Positions 15,355 through 25,526 of a DNA stretch of 64,000 bases are shown here, in pieces (the stretch's first letter is position 1; each line of letters opens with the position of its first letter). The notes beneath the pieces are model-generated. The model was not told the DNA's origin, ran no database searches, and worked only from the letters and a program-made list of their open reading frames with translations. Both the position numbers and the translations under genes were made by a program. This DNA is from Microbacterium sp. AB (GTDB taxonomy: Bacteria; Actinomycetota; Actinomycetes; Actinomycetales; Microbacteriaceae), in contig NZ_CP118157.1 in assembly GCF_032878875.1 (NCBI RefSeq), positions 2,108,001 to 2,172,000 of the forward strand, in the 5' to 3' direction.

Positions 15355-15681
15355 TCAGATTTCCTTCTTCACATTCGGGTCGATGAGCACGTCGTCGCCG
15401 TCGATCTCGACGACGTATACCGGGACGGGCTCGTAAGCGGGGAGGTTGAGGGGCTCGCCGGTGCGCAGCGAGAAGGCCGAGCCGTGAGCCCAGCACTCGA
15501 GGGTGTCGCCTTCCACGAAGCCCTCCGACAGCGAGATGTCGCCGTGCGTGCAGACGTCGCCGATCGCGTGCACCTCGTCGTTCGCGTCGCGGACGACCGC
15601 GATCGGCACGCCGTCCACGACGACGCGCAGAGCGGCGTCCTGCTCGAGCTCGCTCAGCGCGCACACGCGGGAGGCGGTCAT
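15355..15681 (-). CDS. Rieske-type [2Fe-2S] protein of the SUF operon
   Basis: A 108-residue stand-alone Rieske ferredoxin domain. The cluster ligands are Cys44-x-His46 ('CTHGD') and Cys63-xx-His66 ('CWAHGS'), with 'LRTGEPLNLPAYEPVPVY' typical of dioxygenase-type ferredoxins. Such a gene is routinely found inside actinobacterial suf operons between sufD and sufC; whether it donates electrons to cluster assembly is unproven. Its ATG overlaps the sufD stop codon, so the two are coupled. Confidence 0.92.
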   Translation of the reverse strand: MTASRVCALSELEQDAALRVVVDGVPIAVVRDANDEVHAIGDVCTHGDISLSEGFVEGDTLECWAHGSAFSLRTGEPLNLPAYEPVPVYVVEIDGDDVLIDPNVKKEI

Positions 15682-16889
15682 GCCGCGGCTCCGGCGGCGA
15701 GCTCCTCCTCGATCGCCGCGACGAGCTCGTCCTGCAGCTCCTGGACGTCGATCTTCTGCGCGATCTCGTTGAGGAAGCCGAGGACGACGAGCCGGCGGGC
15801 CTGAGCCTCGCTGATGCCGCGCGCCTGGAGGTAGAAGAGCTGCTCGTCGTCGAAACGACCCGTCGCCGACGCATGGCCGGCGCCCTTGATGTCACCCGTC
15901 TGGATCTCGAGGTTCGGGATCGAGTCGGCGCGTGCGCCGCTCGTGAGGACGAGGTTGCGGTTCGCCTCGTACGAGTCGGTGCCCGTCGCGCCGGAGCCGA
16001 TGAGCACGTCGCCGACCCACACGGCCCGTGCGGTGACGCCCTGCAGCGCGGTCTTGTAGAGGACGTCGCCGGTCGTCTCGGGTCCCTTGTGGAAGAGGTA
16101 GACCTGGCTCTCGAGGTGCTGGCCGTCGTCGGCGAACGCGAGGCCGTAGACCTCACCGGTGGCGCCAGCTCCCGAGAGCTCGACGTTCGGGTTGACGCGC
16201 ACGACGCCGCCGCCGAAGCTCACGACGACGTGGCGGAGCGTCGCGTCCCGGTCGACGCGTGCCTGGTGCGCCGCGGCGTGCACGGCCGTGTCGTCCCACT
16301 GCTGAACGGTCACGACGGTGAGGTGCGCGCCGTCGCGGACGAGGATCTCGACGTTCTGGGCGTACTGGACGGCGCCCGTGTGCCGCAGGACGACCGTCGC
16401 CTTCGACTGTTCGAGCGCCTCGACGACGATGTGGGCGTCTGCACGGCGGTCGGGGCCCTGGCCCTCGATCGTCAGCACGATCGGCTCCGCCACCTCCTCC
16501 CCGCGCGGCACGCGGATGTGGAGCGCCTCGGCGGAGCCCTGCCATGCCACCGCCGCGGGAAGGTCCTCGGGCTCGAAGAACTCCCCGCGCGGGGCGGTGC
16601 CGGCGACCAGAGGCGCGGCGGCGTACCGCTCGCCCGACGCGAAGGCGTACGTCGCGCCGTCGCCGCTCCCCGCGACCGCGAACAGCGGCGCGATGCGGTC
16701 GAGGGGCGTGTGCTTCCAGTTCACCTCGCGGCCCGTGGGCGCGCCGAAGTCGCCGGGCTCGTAGGAGCGCTGGCGCTCCGACCGCGTCTGCACGGGGACG
16801 ACCGCACCGTCGCGGAGCGCTGCGGCAGGGTCGACGTGAGCGTGCGAATCCCGCGCCGGGACGTCCGGCGCCTGCGTCGAGGTCGTCAT
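15678..16889 (-). CDS. sufD: Fe-S cluster assembly protein SufD
   Basis: A 403-residue SufB/SufD-family beta-helix protein. Diagnostic parts are 'GREVNWKHTPLDRIAPLF' near the N-terminus and 'GHASATGRFDDEQLFYLQARGISEAQARRLVVLGF' near the C-terminus, containing the conserved His used in the SufB-SufD interface. It is shorter than SufB and lacks the SufB-specific N-terminus. The start overlaps no gene but lies one base from the sufB stop; the end overlaps the Rieske gene by four bases. Confidence 0.95.
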   Translation of the reverse strand: MTTSTQAPDVPARDSHAHVDPAAALRDGAVVPVQTRSERQRSYEPGDFGAPTGREVNWKHTPLDRIAPLFAVAGSGDGATYAFASGERYAAAPLVAGTAPRGEFFEPEDLPAAVAWQGSAEALHIRVPRGEEVAEPIVLTIEGQGPDRRADAHIVVEALEQSKATVVLRHTGAVQYAQNVEILVRDGAHLTVVTVQQWDDTAVHAAAHQARVDRDATLRHVVVSFGGGVVRVNPNVELSGAGATGEVYGLAFADDGQHLESQVYLFHKGPETTGDVLYKTALQGVTARAVWVGDVLIGSGATGTDSYEANRNLVLTSGARADSIPNLEIQTGDIKGAGHASATGRFDDEQLFYLQARGISEAQARRLVVLGFLNEIAQKIDVQELQDELVAAIEEELAAGAAA

Positions 16890-18308
16890 CTAGCCGACCG
16901 ATCCTTCCATGCCCATCTCGATGAGCTTGTTGAGCTCGAGCGCGTACTCCATCGGCAGCTCCCGCGCGATCGGCTCGATGAAGCCGCGCACGATCATGGC
17001 CATCGCCTCGTCCTCCGGAAGGCCGCGGCTCATGAGGTAGAAGAGCTGCTCCTCGCTGACCTTCGACACGGTCGCCTCGTGGCCGAGCTGCACGTCGTCG
17101 ACGCGGATGTCGATCGCGGGGTACGTGTCGCTGCGCGAGATGGTGTCGACGAGGAGCGCGTCGCAACGCACCGTGTTGGCGGAGTGGTGCGCGTTCGCGT
17201 CCACGCGGACCTCGCCGCGGTAGCCGGCACGGCCGCCGCCGCGGGCGATCGACTTCGACACGATCGACGATTGCGTGTACGGCGCCATGTGGATCATCTT
17301 CGCGCCGGCGTCCTGGTGCTGGCCGGGGCCCGCGAACGCGACGGAGAGGGTCTCGCCCTTGGCGTGCTCTCCCATGAGGAAGATCGACGGGTACTTCATC
17401 GTCACCTTGGAGCCGATGTTGCCGTCGATCCACTCCATCGTCGCCCCCTCGTGCGCGATCGCGCGCTTGGTGACGAGGTTGTAGACGTTGTTCGACCAGT
17501 TCTGGATCGTCGTGTAGCGCACGCGCGCGTTCTTCTTGACGATGATCTCGACGACCGCCGAGTGCAGGGAGTCGCTCTTGTAGATCGGCGCCGTGCAGCC
17601 CTCGATGTAGTGGACGTACGAGTCCTCGTCCGCGATGATCAGGGTGCGCTCGAACTGCCCCATGTTCTCGGTGTTGATGCGGAAGTAGGCCTGCAGCGGG
17701 ATCTCCACGTGCACGCCCTTCGGCACGTAGACGAACGACCCGCCCGACCACACGGCGGTGTTGAGCGCCGCGAACTTGTTGTCGCCCGCGGGGATCACGG
17801 TGCCGAAGTACTCCTCGAAGAACTCCGGGTGCTCGCGCAGCGCCGTGTCGGTGTCCATGAAGATGACGCCCTGCGCCTCCAGGTCCTCGCGGATCTGGTG
17901 GTACACCACCTCCGACTCGTACTGGGCGGCCACGCCCGCCACGAGACGCTGCCGCTCGGCCTCGGGGATGCCGAGCCGCTCGTAGGTGTTCTTGATGTCC
18001 TCGGGGAGGTCTTCCCAGGTCTGCGCCTGCTTCTCCGTCGAGCGGACGAAGTACTTGATGTTGTCGAAGTCGATGTCGCTGAGATCCGCACCCCAGGTCG
18101 GCATCGGCTTCCGCCCGAAGAGCTGAAGGCCCTTGAGGCGGTTCTTGAGCATCCATTCAGGCTCGTCCTTGAGAGCCGAGATGTCGCGGACGACGGCCTC
18201 GTTGAGGCCGCGGCGCGCGCTCGTGCCGGCGGCGTCGGCGTCGTGCCATCCGAACTCGTACACCCCCAGCCCTTCGAGTTCCGGGCGGTCGATCAGCACA
18301 TCAGACAT
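16890..18308 (-). CDS. sufB: Fe-S cluster assembly scaffold SufB
   Basis: A 472-residue scaffold. '[18 protein letters not shown]' and '[21 protein letters not shown]' mark the SufB N-terminus. The C-terminal core contains '[11 protein letters not shown]', with the Cys corresponding to the essential one of E. coli SufB, and '[22 protein letters not shown]'. No intein is present, unlike mycobacterial SufB. It is the first gene of the visible operon; no SufR repressor gene precedes it, and the 233-base gap to the divergent ctaA shows no clear operator. Confidence 0.97.
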   Translation of the reverse strand: MSDVLIDRPELEGLGVYEFGWHDADAAGTSARRGLNEAVVRDISALKDEPEWMLKNRLKGLQLFGRKPMPTWGADLSDIDFDNIKYFVRSTEKQAQTWEDLPEDIKNTYERLGIPEAERQRLVAGVAAQYESEVVYHQIREDLEAQGVIFMDTDTALREHPEFFEEYFGTVIPAGDNKFAALNTAVWSGGSFVYVPKGVHVEIPLQAYFRINTENMGQFERTLIIADEDSYVHYIEGCTAPIYKSDSLHSAVVEIIVKKNARVRYTTIQNWSNNVYNLVTKRAIAHEGATMEWIDGNIGSKVTMKYPSIFLMGEHAKGETLSVAFAGPGQHQDAGAKMIHMAPYTQSSIVSKSIARGGGRAGYRGEVRVDANAHHSANTVRCDALLVDTISRSDTYPAIDIRVDDVQLGHEATVSKVSEEQLFYLMSRGLPEDEAMAMIVRGFIEPIARELPMEYALELNKLIEMGMEGSVG

Positions 18309-18541
18309 GACGCTTCACACTCTCCTCGGGGGTCGCTCTGCGGTGTCGTCCGCCCCGGCTGCTCGGAGCGGAGCTGCCGTCGTGGGGACCCGGCTTCCGG
18401 CGCGTATTCGCGCGCCTACACTGTTAGTGGATGTGATGAGCGCGTGCGCCCGCATCCTCAGTCATCCCGATTCTACAGGTTCCGCCCCGTCCGGCGCCGT
18501 TTGCGCAGGACGTACAGGCGAACCGCAGGAGGCGCCCCTTC

Positions 18542-19516
18542 ATGCCCGCCGATACCGACGTCGCCGCTCCCCCGAGACCCCTCGATTCGGTGCGGAGGCT
18601 CGCCCGACGCGCCTGGCGCCCCGTCCACGACCGGCTTCCCGTGCGCGTCACGGGTTATGTGCGTGCCATGGCCTGGATCAGCCTCGCCGTGCAGATCGGG
18701 ATCGTCGGGACGGGAGGTCTCGTCCGTCTCACGGGCTCGGGGCTCGGCTGCCCCACCTGGCCGCGCTGCACGGACGACTCCTTCGTCGCCGTGCCCGAGA
18801 TGGGCATCCACGGCGTCATCGAGTTCGGCAACCGGATGCTGACCTTCGTGCTCGTCGCCGTCGCCGTCCTGATGTTCCTCGCCGTCCTCAGGATGCGCCG
18901 GGAGCGCCGCGACCTCTTCTGGCTGTCCTTCTCCGTGGCGATGTACGTGCCCGTGCAGGCGGTCCTCGGCGGGATCACGGTTCTCACCCACCTCAACCCC
19001 TATGTCGTCGGGCTGCACTACCTGGCCTCGGTCCCGCTCGTCGGGCTCGCGGCGGCGCTCGTGTACCGCGTCTACGCGACGCCCGGGCCCCGGGTGCGGG
19101 CCGTGCCCGGATGGTACGCTGGCGTGGCGCACCTCATGACCCTCGCCATGCTCGTGACGGTGGTGGCCGGGATCCTCACGACGGGAGCCGGCCCGCACGC
19201 GGGCGACTCCGGAGCCGCGCGCAACGGCCTCGATCCCGAGCTCATGCAGCACCTGCACTCGTGGCCCGCCTACGCGCTGTTCGCGCTCACGCTCGTCCTC
19301 GTGATCGGCGGCTGGAGACTCCGCACCCGGATGTGGGCGCTGCTGCTCCTGCTCGTCGAGGCCGTGCAGATCGTCATCGGCATCTGGCAGGCGCGCACGC
19401 ACGTCGAGCACATCTGGATGGTGAACGTGCACATGGTGCTCGCGGTGGTGCTCGTCGCGGCAGCCGTCGCCGTCGTCCTCCACCTGAAGCGGCCGGCGGC
19501 CGAAGCGGCCGTCTGA
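18542..19516 (+). CDS. ctaA: Heme A synthase CtaA (COX15 type)
   Basis: A 324-residue integral membrane enzyme that oxidises heme O to heme A for aa3-type oxidase. About eight helices are predicted. 'IGIVGTGGLVRLTGSGLGCPTWPRC' contains the conserved Cys loop, 'GIHGVIEFGNRMLT' the first heme-ligand His and EFGNR motif, 'VVGLHYLASV' and 'MQHLHSWPAYALF' further His residues, and 'HIWMVNVHMVLAV' the last pair. ATG 18542 has GGAGG upstream. It is divergent from the suf operon; ctaB lies 3.7 kb away. Confidence 0.93.
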   Translation: MPADTDVAAPPRPLDSVRRLARRAWRPVHDRLPVRVTGYVRAMAWISLAVQIGIVGTGGLVRLTGSGLGCPTWPRCTDDSFVAVPEMGIHGVIEFGNRMLTFVLVAVAVLMFLAVLRMRRERRDLFWLSFSVAMYVPVQAVLGGITVLTHLNPYVVGLHYLASVPLVGLAAALVYRVYATPGPRVRAVPGWYAGVAHLMTLAMLVTVVAGILTTGAGPHAGDSGAARNGLDPELMQHLHSWPAYALFALTLVLVIGGWRLRTRMWALLLLLVEAVQIVIGIWQARTHVEHIWMVNVHMVLAVVLVAAAVAVVLHLKRPAAEAAV

Positions 19517-19522
19517 GAGTGG

Positions 19523-20041
19523 TCAGTCGTTCGTGGCCGTGGCGACGAGGACGCCGCGAGCGAGCGCGTGGAAGTGCCGCTGGAAGCCGAGGACGGCCGG
19601 CGTCGCGTCGGGCGCGATGTCCAGGTGATCCACGTCCAGCGCGTCGACGACGAAGAAGTAGCGGTGCACGCCCGTGCCGGGAGGCGGTGCCGCTCCGACG
19701 TAGCCGCGCAGGCCCGCGTCGTTCCGGAGGGTGGTTCCGGGAGCCGCCTCCGCCGCTCCCGCCGCGAGCGACGTCACGTCGACGGGGATGTCGTGGACGG
19801 CCCAGTGCCAGTAGCCCGACGCCGTGGGGGCGTCCGGGTCGAAGCACGACACCGCGAACGATCTCGTGTCGTCCGGGACGCCCGACCAGCTCAGCTGCGG
19901 AGAGGTGTCGGAGCCGCCGCCGCCGGCTCCCCACTGCGCGCGCGGCAGCGGACGTCCATCCGCGATGTCGGCGCTCGTCAGCGTGAGCGGTGCGAAGCCG
20001 CGCAGCGTCGCGAGCTCGGCGTACGGATCGTATGCGAACAC
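19523..20041 (-). CDS. YbhB/YbcL family (PEBP-like) protein
   Basis: A 172-residue phosphatidylethanolamine-binding-protein fold. The anion-binding signature is 'SPQLSWSGVPDDTRSFAVSCFDPDAP' (in pieces), followed by 'GYWHWAVHDIPVDV' and the C-terminal 'GVHRYFFVVDAL'. Bacterial members are Raf-kinase-inhibitor-like proteins of unclear physiological role. GTG 20041 is preceded by GGAAGGA at good spacing. No signal peptide is seen, so it is cytosolic. It is convergent with ctaA. Confidence 0.9.
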   Translation of the reverse strand: MFAYDPYAELATLRGFAPLTLTSADIADGRPLPRAQWGAGGGGSDTSPQLSWSGVPDDTRSFAVSCFDPDAPTASGYWHWAVHDIPVDVTSLAAGAAEAAPGTTLRNDAGLRGYVGAAPPPGTGVHRYFFVVDALDVDHLDIAPDATPAVLGFQRHFHALARGVLVATATND

Positions 20042-20185
20042 GGGGATCCTTCCGGTCGGAGACGTCGTCAGCCTAGCGCGCGGTGCGCCATGTTCACAGG
20101 CCACGCACAGCAGACGCATCGCCTGCGCCGGGAGAGGCCGACGAGGGTGGACGGGCGCCGAGATCCGGCGCGCCTGAGGAGGAAC

Positions 20186-20626
20186 ATGTCCAGCCAGAAC
20201 CGTCTCACCCGCAGCGTCCCGTACTGGGCGCTCGTCATCGTGTCCGTGCTCACGCTCGCGGGCGGCGTCGCCCTCGCGGTGCCGCGCATCGGGACGATGG
20301 AGGAGATGCTGCTCGCCGGAACCGCCACGGGCGTGGAGGTGTACGTCGGCCAGGCGTGGATCACGCTCGCCGCCGGCCTCGTGGGCGCGGGAGCCGTCGG
20401 CGTCCTCCTCGCCCTCGCCCTCGCCGCGGCGAAGGCGCTCGTTCCCGTGCGCCCCGCGATCGTCGAGACGATCGACTGGGAGGCGGAGGGCGAGGAGGAC
20501 GCCGATCCGTCCGACCCCGTCGTCGAGACGGAGCCGGAGCCCGTCGTGGAGGCCGAGCCGGCGAGCGTCCCGCAGCGCGAGGACGCCGAGGCCGAGCCCC
20601 GCGTGGCCCCGCCCGCGTCCCGCTGA
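20186..20626 (+). CDS. Hypothetical membrane protein with acidic tail
   Basis: A 146-residue protein with two transmembrane helices (about 12-32 and 53-78) and a long acidic, Pro/Glu/Val-rich C-terminal tail (about 93-146). ATG 20186 is preceded by an excellent GAGGAGGA. It is followed closely by a perfect 18-bp-stem terminator and is therefore monocistronic. I do not recognise the family; the acidic tail recalls the charged tails of SURF1 and the poly-Asp protein in this window. Confidence 0.7.
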   Translation: MSSQNRLTRSVPYWALVIVSVLTLAGGVALAVPRIGTMEEMLLAGTATGVEVYVGQAWITLAAGLVGAGAVGVLLALALAAAKALVPVRPAIVETIDWEAEGEEDADPSDPVVETEPEPVVEAEPASVPQREDAEAEPRVAPPASR

Positions 20627-20656
20627 CCGCGGCGCTCGCGAGAGCGCATGAGAGGC

Positions 20657-20696
20657 CGAACGGCTGCCGGATCGCACGCGATCCGGCAGCCGTTCG
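20657..20696. terminator. Bidirectional terminator, 18-bp perfect stem
   Basis: A perfect 18-bp inverted repeat (20657-20674 and 20679-20696) with loop CACG lies between convergent genes ending at 20626 and 20733. Confidence 0.85.
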
Positions 20697-20732
20697 TCGA
20701 CCGGGCGGCGCCTCGGGGCGCTCGCTCCCGGT

Positions 20733-22238
20733 TCACCGCGTGCGCGCAGCTTTCGCCGCGTCGCGGCGGGGAGCCCGACGACGGCCGCCGAGGTCGAGGA
20801 GCGCGAGCGCGAGCGCGGCGGCGCCGAAGAGCGCGACGGCGATCAGGCCCGTCGCATAGGCGTCGTGATAGACCTCGAGCGCCGGCTTCTCCCCCTCCTC
20901 GCGGAAGATCGTGGCGTAGAACAACGACAGTCCCACGGCTGTGCCGATCGCCGTGCCGATGCGCTGGCCGAGCTGGCCGATCGCGCCCGCGACGCCGCCC
21001 TGCGACGGCGGGACGTCTGCGAGCGTGAGCGTCTGGTTGGGCGAGATGACCATCCCGCCGCCCAGCCCGCCGACGACCATGACCCCCGCCATCGCCCAGG
21101 GCGTGGCCTCCGCCGGCACGAGGACCGCGGTCGCCGCGAGGGCGATCACGGTGACGAGCACGAGGACCAGGCCGAGCACCACGACGGGGCGCCCGAACCG
21201 GCCCACGAGCCGGCCGCCGTACCACGACGACACGGCGCTCGCGAGCGCGAAGCCGATCGACACCATCCCGGCGTGCAATGCCGAGATGCCCAGCCCCGTC
21301 TGCAGGAAGAGGGTCGTCAGCAGGAAGAGGGCGGGGAAGGCGGCGAAGTACGCCGCCACGAGAAGCGTGCCGTTGCGGAAGGACGGGACGCGGAAGAGAC
21401 GGAGGGTCACGAGCGGGGCCGCTCCCCGGCGCTCATAGCGTCGCTCCCACAGGACGAACGCCGCGCCGAAGAGCACGAAGGCCAGAAGCGTCCACCACCG
21501 TTCCGGCGGATCGTCCGCGGAGCCCGTCGTGAACAGGAACGGCGTCATGAGGCCGACGATCGCGCCCGCGAACAGCAGCACCCCGACCGGATCGAGAGAC
21601 AGGCGCTCACCCGTCGGACGGCTCAGATCCGGCAGCAGCCAGAGCACGAGGCCGATCGCGACGGCGAAGAGCGGCACGTTCATCCAGAAGATCCAGCGCC
21701 ATCCGTCCGTCTCGCCGCCGACGGCGATGAGCAGCCCGCCGATGGTCGGGCCGAAGGCGGTCGACAGCCCGATCATGGCGCCGAACAGCCCGAAGGCCTT
21801 GCCGCGCTCCTCGCCGGGGAACAGCTGCTGGATCGTGCCCATCACCTGCGGCATGAGCGTGCCGGCCGCGACGCCCTGGAGAAGACGCCCGGCGAGGAGG
21901 ACCCAGACGTTCCCCGCGAGAGCGCACGCCGCGCTCGCCACGATGAAGAGCGCGAGGCCGATGACGAGCAGGGTGCGCCGCGAACGCTGATCGCCCAGGC
22001 GCCCGAGCGGGACGAGCACGAGCCCGAACGCCAGGATGTATCCCGAGACGACGAGCTGGAGCTCCGTCGACCCCGCCCCGAAGGCCGCCTCGATCGACGG
22101 CAGCGCGACGTTGACCTTCGTGATGTCGAGGATCGTGAGGCCCGAGACGCTCACGCAGACCCAGAAGGCCTGCCACTTGCGCCGATCGGTGATCGGGATG
22201 GACCTGGTCGCGGGCTGCGGTGCGGAGGAGTTCGACAT
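20733..22238 (-). CDS. MFS transporter, DHA2 (EmrB/QacA) family
   Basis: A 501-residue carrier with about 14 hydrophobic helices. 'DITKVNVALPSIEAAF' (D1-type motif), motif A 'PLGRLGDQRSRRT', and motif C 'GLSTAFGPTIGGLLI' identify a proton-driven multidrug exporter of the 14-TM group. The substrate is unknown. A minus-strand TAGCGT lies eight bases before ATG. It is followed by the terminator at 20657-20696. Confidence 0.9.
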   Translation of the reverse strand: MSNSSAPQPATRSIPITDRRKWQAFWVCVSVSGLTILDITKVNVALPSIEAAFGAGSTELQLVVSGYILAFGLVLVPLGRLGDQRSRRTLLVIGLALFIVASAACALAGNVWVLLAGRLLQGVAAGTLMPQVMGTIQQLFPGEERGKAFGLFGAMIGLSTAFGPTIGGLLIAVGGETDGWRWIFWMNVPLFAVAIGLVLWLLPDLSRPTGERLSLDPVGVLLFAGAIVGLMTPFLFTTGSADDPPERWWTLLAFVLFGAAFVLWERRYERRGAAPLVTLRLFRVPSFRNGTLLVAAYFAAFPALFLLTTLFLQTGLGISALHAGMVSIGFALASAVSSWYGGRLVGRFGRPVVVLGLVLVLVTVIALAATAVLVPAEATPWAMAGVMVVGGLGGGMVISPNQTLTLADVPPSQGGVAGAIGQLGQRIGTAIGTAVGLSLFYATIFREEGEKPALEVYHDAYATGLIAVALFGAAALALALLDLGGRRRAPRRDAAKAARTR

Positions 22239-22246
22239 CGAGGCCT

Positions 22247-22252
22247 ACGCTA
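22247..22252 (-). promoter_or_regulatory. -10 element TAGCGT for the DHA2 exporter
   Basis: TAGCGT on the minus strand is followed by eight bases and ATG 22238, in the 38-base gap after ctaB. Confidence 0.35.
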
Positions 22253-22276
22253 GCCCCCCGCGACCCCTTCCTCCGC

Positions 22277-23209
22277 TCAGAACGGCAGGAGCGGGTCGAC
22301 GGCGACGGCGAGGAAGACGAGCGTGAGGTACGTGATCGACGCGTGGAAGACGCGCATCGGGCGCGTGCTGCGGTCGCCGCCCTGCTCGAGCACCGTCTTG
22401 TTGTAGAGACGATGCGACTCGTAGACGAACCATCCCCCGAACACCACGGCGGAGACGGAGTAGACGAGGCCCATGCCCGCGACGGGGATGAGCAGCAGGG
22501 AGCAGGCCACGGTCGCCCACGCGTAGAGGATGATCTGGAGGCCCACTTGCGAGCCGGGGCGCGTCGCGCCGAGCATCGGCACGTCGGTGTTCTCGTAGTC
22601 GTCCGCGTACTTGATCGACAGCGGCCAGTAGTGCGGCGGCGTCCACAGGAAGACGAGGGCGAAGAGGATGAAGGCCGGCCAGGAGAGGGAGTCCGTCACG
22701 GCGGCCCATCCGATGAGCACGGGGAAGCACCCGGCGATGCCCCCCCACACGATGTTCTGCTCGGTGCGGCGCTTCAGGACGATCGTGTAGATGACGACGT
22801 AGAAGAAGATGGCGAACGCCGACAGGAACGCCGTGAGCGGGTTCGTCGTCACGAGGAACCACGCCGTCGAGACGATCGCGAGCATCCAGGCGAAGATCAG
22901 CGCGTTGCGCGGAGAGATCTCGCCGGTCACGATGGGCCGCTTCGCCGTGCGTGCCATGTGGGCGTCGATGTCGCGGTCGATGTACATGTTGAACGCCGCC
23001 GCGGACCCGGCGCTGAGCGATCCCCCGATCACCGTCGCGAGGATGAGCAGCGGATCGGGAATGCCGTTCGCGGCGAGGATCATGACCGGCACGGTCGACA
23101 CGAGCAGGAGCTCGAGGACGCGGGGCTTGGTCAGCGCGACGTACGCCTTGATCTTCCGACCGAGCCGCCGACGGCCGGTCCGATCGGCTTCGACGATCGT
23201 CGTGGACAT
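22277..23209 (-). CDS. ctaB: Heme O synthase (protoheme IX farnesyltransferase)
   Basis: A 310-residue UbiA-superfamily prenyltransferase that adds farnesyl to heme B. '[19 protein letters not shown]' begins the fold, the first Asp-rich motif is '[19 protein letters not shown]' and the second '[13 protein letters not shown]'; about nine helices follow. An in-frame ATG at 23242 would add 11 residues, but the TAGAAT -10 at 23248-23253 predicts transcription from about 23241, which leaves a short leader with GGGGAG before ATG 23209. It is divergent from tkt and supplies substrate to CtaA. Confidence 0.93.
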   Translation of the reverse strand: MSTTIVEADRTGRRRLGRKIKAYVALTKPRVLELLLVSTVPVMILAANGIPDPLLILATVIGGSLSAGSAAAFNMYIDRDIDAHMARTAKRPIVTGEISPRNALIFAWMLAIVSTAWFLVTTNPLTAFLSAFAIFFYVVIYTIVLKRRTEQNIVWGGIAGCFPVLIGWAAVTDSLSWPAFILFALVFLWTPPHYWPLSIKYADDYENTDVPMLGATRPGSQVGLQIILYAWATVACSLLLIPVAGMGLVYSVSAVVFGGWFVYESHRLYNKTVLEQGGDRSTRPMRVFHASITYLTLVFLAVAVDPLLPF

Positions 23210-23247
23210 GCGCGCACGTCTCCCCTCGGCTGGCACGGACATCTGTG

Positions 23248-23253
23248 ATTCTA
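23248..23253 (-). promoter_or_regulatory. -10 element TAGAAT for ctaB
   Basis: A good -10 hexamer on the minus strand, five bases before ATG 23242 and 38 before ATG 23209. Confidence 0.5.
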
Positions 23254-23324
23254 GGACATCGATCGTCGCGGCCGCGCACCGCCGCGGCGCCTCCCCCGCC
23301 GGAGCGGTGCGCCGGCCACGCGAC

Positions 23325-23330
23325 TATGCT
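23325..23330 (+). promoter_or_regulatory. -10 element TATGCT for the tkt operon
   Basis: TATGCT about 100 bases before GTG 23430 suggests a 90-base leader for the pentose-phosphate operon. No clear -35 element. Confidence 0.4.
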
Positions 23331-23429
23331 GGTTCCGATACGCGTTCCCGAGCACCGCCCGCCCGCCCGCCACCGCGGGTGCCGCGGAAGATCGCCGGGC
23401 GCACAAGCCCCACCACGAAAGGCGGTCCC

Positions 23430-25526
23430 GTGTCGGAACTGCGTTGGGATGAGATCGATCGGCGCGCTGTGGACACGGCCCGCCTGCTGGCCGCGGATGC
23501 CGTGGAGAAGGTCGGCAACGGCCATCCGGGCACCGCGATGAGCCTCGCGCCCGCGGCTTACCTCCTCTACCAGCGGGTGCTGCGCCACGATCCGTCCGAC
23601 ACCCTGTGGCCCGGTCGCGACCGGTTCATCCTCTCCGCCGGCCACTCGTCGCTGACGCAGTACGTGCAGCTGTACCTGGGCGGCTTCGGGCTCGAGCTCG
23701 ACGACCTCCAGAAGCTGCGCACGTGGGGCTCGCTCACCCCCGGCCACCCGGAGTACGGTCACACGAAGGGCGTGGAGATGACGACCGGCCCGCTCGGTCA
23801 GGGTCTGGCGTCGTCCGTGGGATTCGCCTACGCGGCCCGCTACGAGCGCGGTCTGTTCGACCCCGAGGCGCCTGCGGGAGAGAGCCCCTTCGACCACTTC
23901 GTGTACGTGATCGCCAGCGACGGCGACCTGCAGGAGGGCGTCACGAGCGAGGCGGGGTCGCTCGCCGGCCACCAGCAGCTCGGCAACCTCATCGCGATCT
24001 ACGACTCCAACCAGATCTCGATCGAGGACGACACGAACGTCGCCTTCACCGAGGACGTCGCCGCGCGCTACGAGGCCTACGGATGGCAGGTCCAGGTCGT
24101 CGACTGGAAGAAGACCGGCGAGTACGTCGAGGACGTCGCGGAGCTCTTCGCCGCGATCGAGGCCGCGCAGGCGGAGACCTCGAAGCCCTCGCTCATCGTC
24201 CTCAGGACGATCATCGGCTACCCCGCGCCGGGCAAGCAGAACACGGGCAAGATCCACGGCTCCAAGCTCGGCGGCGACGAGCTCGCCGCCACGAAGAAGG
24301 CCCTCGGCTTCGACCCGGAGGAGCACTTCGCCGTCGCCGACGACGTGATCGCGCACACCCGCGCCCTCGGGGAGCGCGCCGCCGCCGCGCATGCCGAGTG
24401 GCAGAGGTCGTTCGACGCGTGGGCCGCGGCGAACCCCGAGCGCAAGGCGCTGTGGGACCGGCTGCAGACCGGCGAGCTGCCCGAGGGCATCGCCGACGCC
24501 CTCCCCGTCTTCGAGCCGGGCAAGGAGGTCTCGACCCGCGCCGCCTCGGGCCAGGTCATCAACGCCCTCGCCGCGAAGCTCCCCGAGCTGTGGGGCGGAT
24601 CGGCCGACCTCGCCGAGTCGAACCTCACGACCATCACGGACGCGGCGTCGTTCATCCCCGCCCAGTGGTCGACCGACGAGTGGTCCGGCAATCCCTACGG
24701 TCGGGTGCTGCACTTCGGCATCCGCGAGCACGCGGCGGCGGCGATCGTCAACGGCATCGTGTTGCACGGGCCGACGCGCGCGTTCGCCGGCACGTTCCTC
24801 ATCTTCAGCGACTACCAGCGCCCCTCGCTGCGTCTCGCCGCGCTGCAGGAGATCCCGTCGATCTTCGTGTGGACGCACGACTCCGTCGCGCTCGGCGAGG
24901 ACGGGCCGACGCACCAGCCGATCGAGCAGCTCGCGACGCTGCGCGCCATCCCGAACTTCACCGTCGTGCGTCCCGCCGACGCGAACGAGACGGCCGTCGC
25001 ATGGCTGGAGCTCCTCAAGCGCCGGGGCGGCCCTGCCGGGCTCGCGCTCACGCGTCAGAACATCCCGGTGTTCGAGCGCGGCGACGGCGAGGCGTCCGGC
25101 GACGTGCTCGCGTCGGCCGCGAACGCCGCGAAGGGCGCGTACGTCCTCGCGGAGGCGCCGAGCGGCACCCCGGACATCATCCTCATCGCCACGGGCTCCG
25201 AGGTCCAGGTGGCCGTCGAGGCCCGCGAGAAGCTGGCCGAGGAGGGCGTGAACGCCCGGGTCGTCTCGGCTCCGTCGCTCGAGTGGTTCGCGGAGCAGAG
25301 CGAGGAGTACCGCGAGAGCGTGCTCCCCGCGGCCGTCACGGCGCGCGTCTCGGTCGAGGCCGGACTCGCGCTCACATGGCACGGCATCGTCGGCGACAGG
25401 GGCCGGTCGATCTCGATCGAGCACTTCGGCGCCTCGGCGGACTACCAGACCCTGTTCGAGAAGTTCGGTATCACGACGGAAGCCGTCGTCGCGGCCGCGC
25501 GCGAGACCCTCAAGGAGAACGCATGA
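23430..25526 (+). CDS. tkt: Transketolase
   Basis: A 698-residue thiamine-diphosphate enzyme of the non-oxidative pentose phosphate pathway. '[23 protein letters not shown]' near the N-terminus, the TPP/Mg motif '[25 protein letters not shown]' (in parts), 'GSADLAESN' and '[13 protein letters not shown]', and '[14 protein letters not shown]' are all transketolase signatures. GTG 23430 matches the family N-terminus '[14 protein letters not shown]'; longer upstream open frame has no homology. It heads tkt-tal-pgi-zwf-opcA-pgl, its stop overlapping the tal ATG. Confidence 0.97.
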   Translation: MSELRWDEIDRRAVDTARLLAADAVEKVGNGHPGTAMSLAPAAYLLYQRVLRHDPSDTLWPGRDRFILSAGHSSLTQYVQLYLGGFGLELDDLQKLRTWGSLTPGHPEYGHTKGVEMTTGPLGQGLASSVGFAYAARYERGLFDPEAPAGESPFDHFVYVIASDGDLQEGVTSEAGSLAGHQQLGNLIAIYDSNQISIEDDTNVAFTEDVAARYEAYGWQVQVVDWKKTGEYVEDVAELFAAIEAAQAETSKPSLIVLRTIIGYPAPGKQNTGKIHGSKLGGDELAATKKALGFDPEEHFAVADDVIAHTRALGERAAAAHAEWQRSFDAWAAANPERKALWDRLQTGELPEGIADALPVFEPGKEVSTRAASGQVINALAAKLPELWGGSADLAESNLTTITDAASFIPAQWSTDEWSGNPYGRVLHFGIREHAAAAIVNGIVLHGPTRAFAGTFLIFSDYQRPSLRLAALQEIPSIFVWTHDSVALGEDGPTHQPIEQLATLRAIPNFTVVRPADANETAVAWLELLKRRGGPAGLALTRQNIPVFERGDGEASGDVLASAANAAKGAYVLAEAPSGTPDIILIATGSEVQVAVEAREKLAEEGVNARVVSAPSLEWFAEQSEEYRESVLPAAVTARVSVEAGLALTWHGIVGDRGRSISIEHFGASADYQTLFEKFGITTEAVVAAARETLKENA

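Noticed and set aside
15873..18842. Antisense open frame of nearly 1000 codons across sufD and sufB
   Set aside because: Opposite SufD/SufB, which carry full family signatures; composition typical of a shadow frame.
22245..25424. Antisense open frame of over 1000 codons across ctaB and tkt
   Set aside because: It opposes two clear enzymes with complete motifs. Its Arg/Asp/Glu/Val-rich translation is the expected shadow of GC-rich codons.
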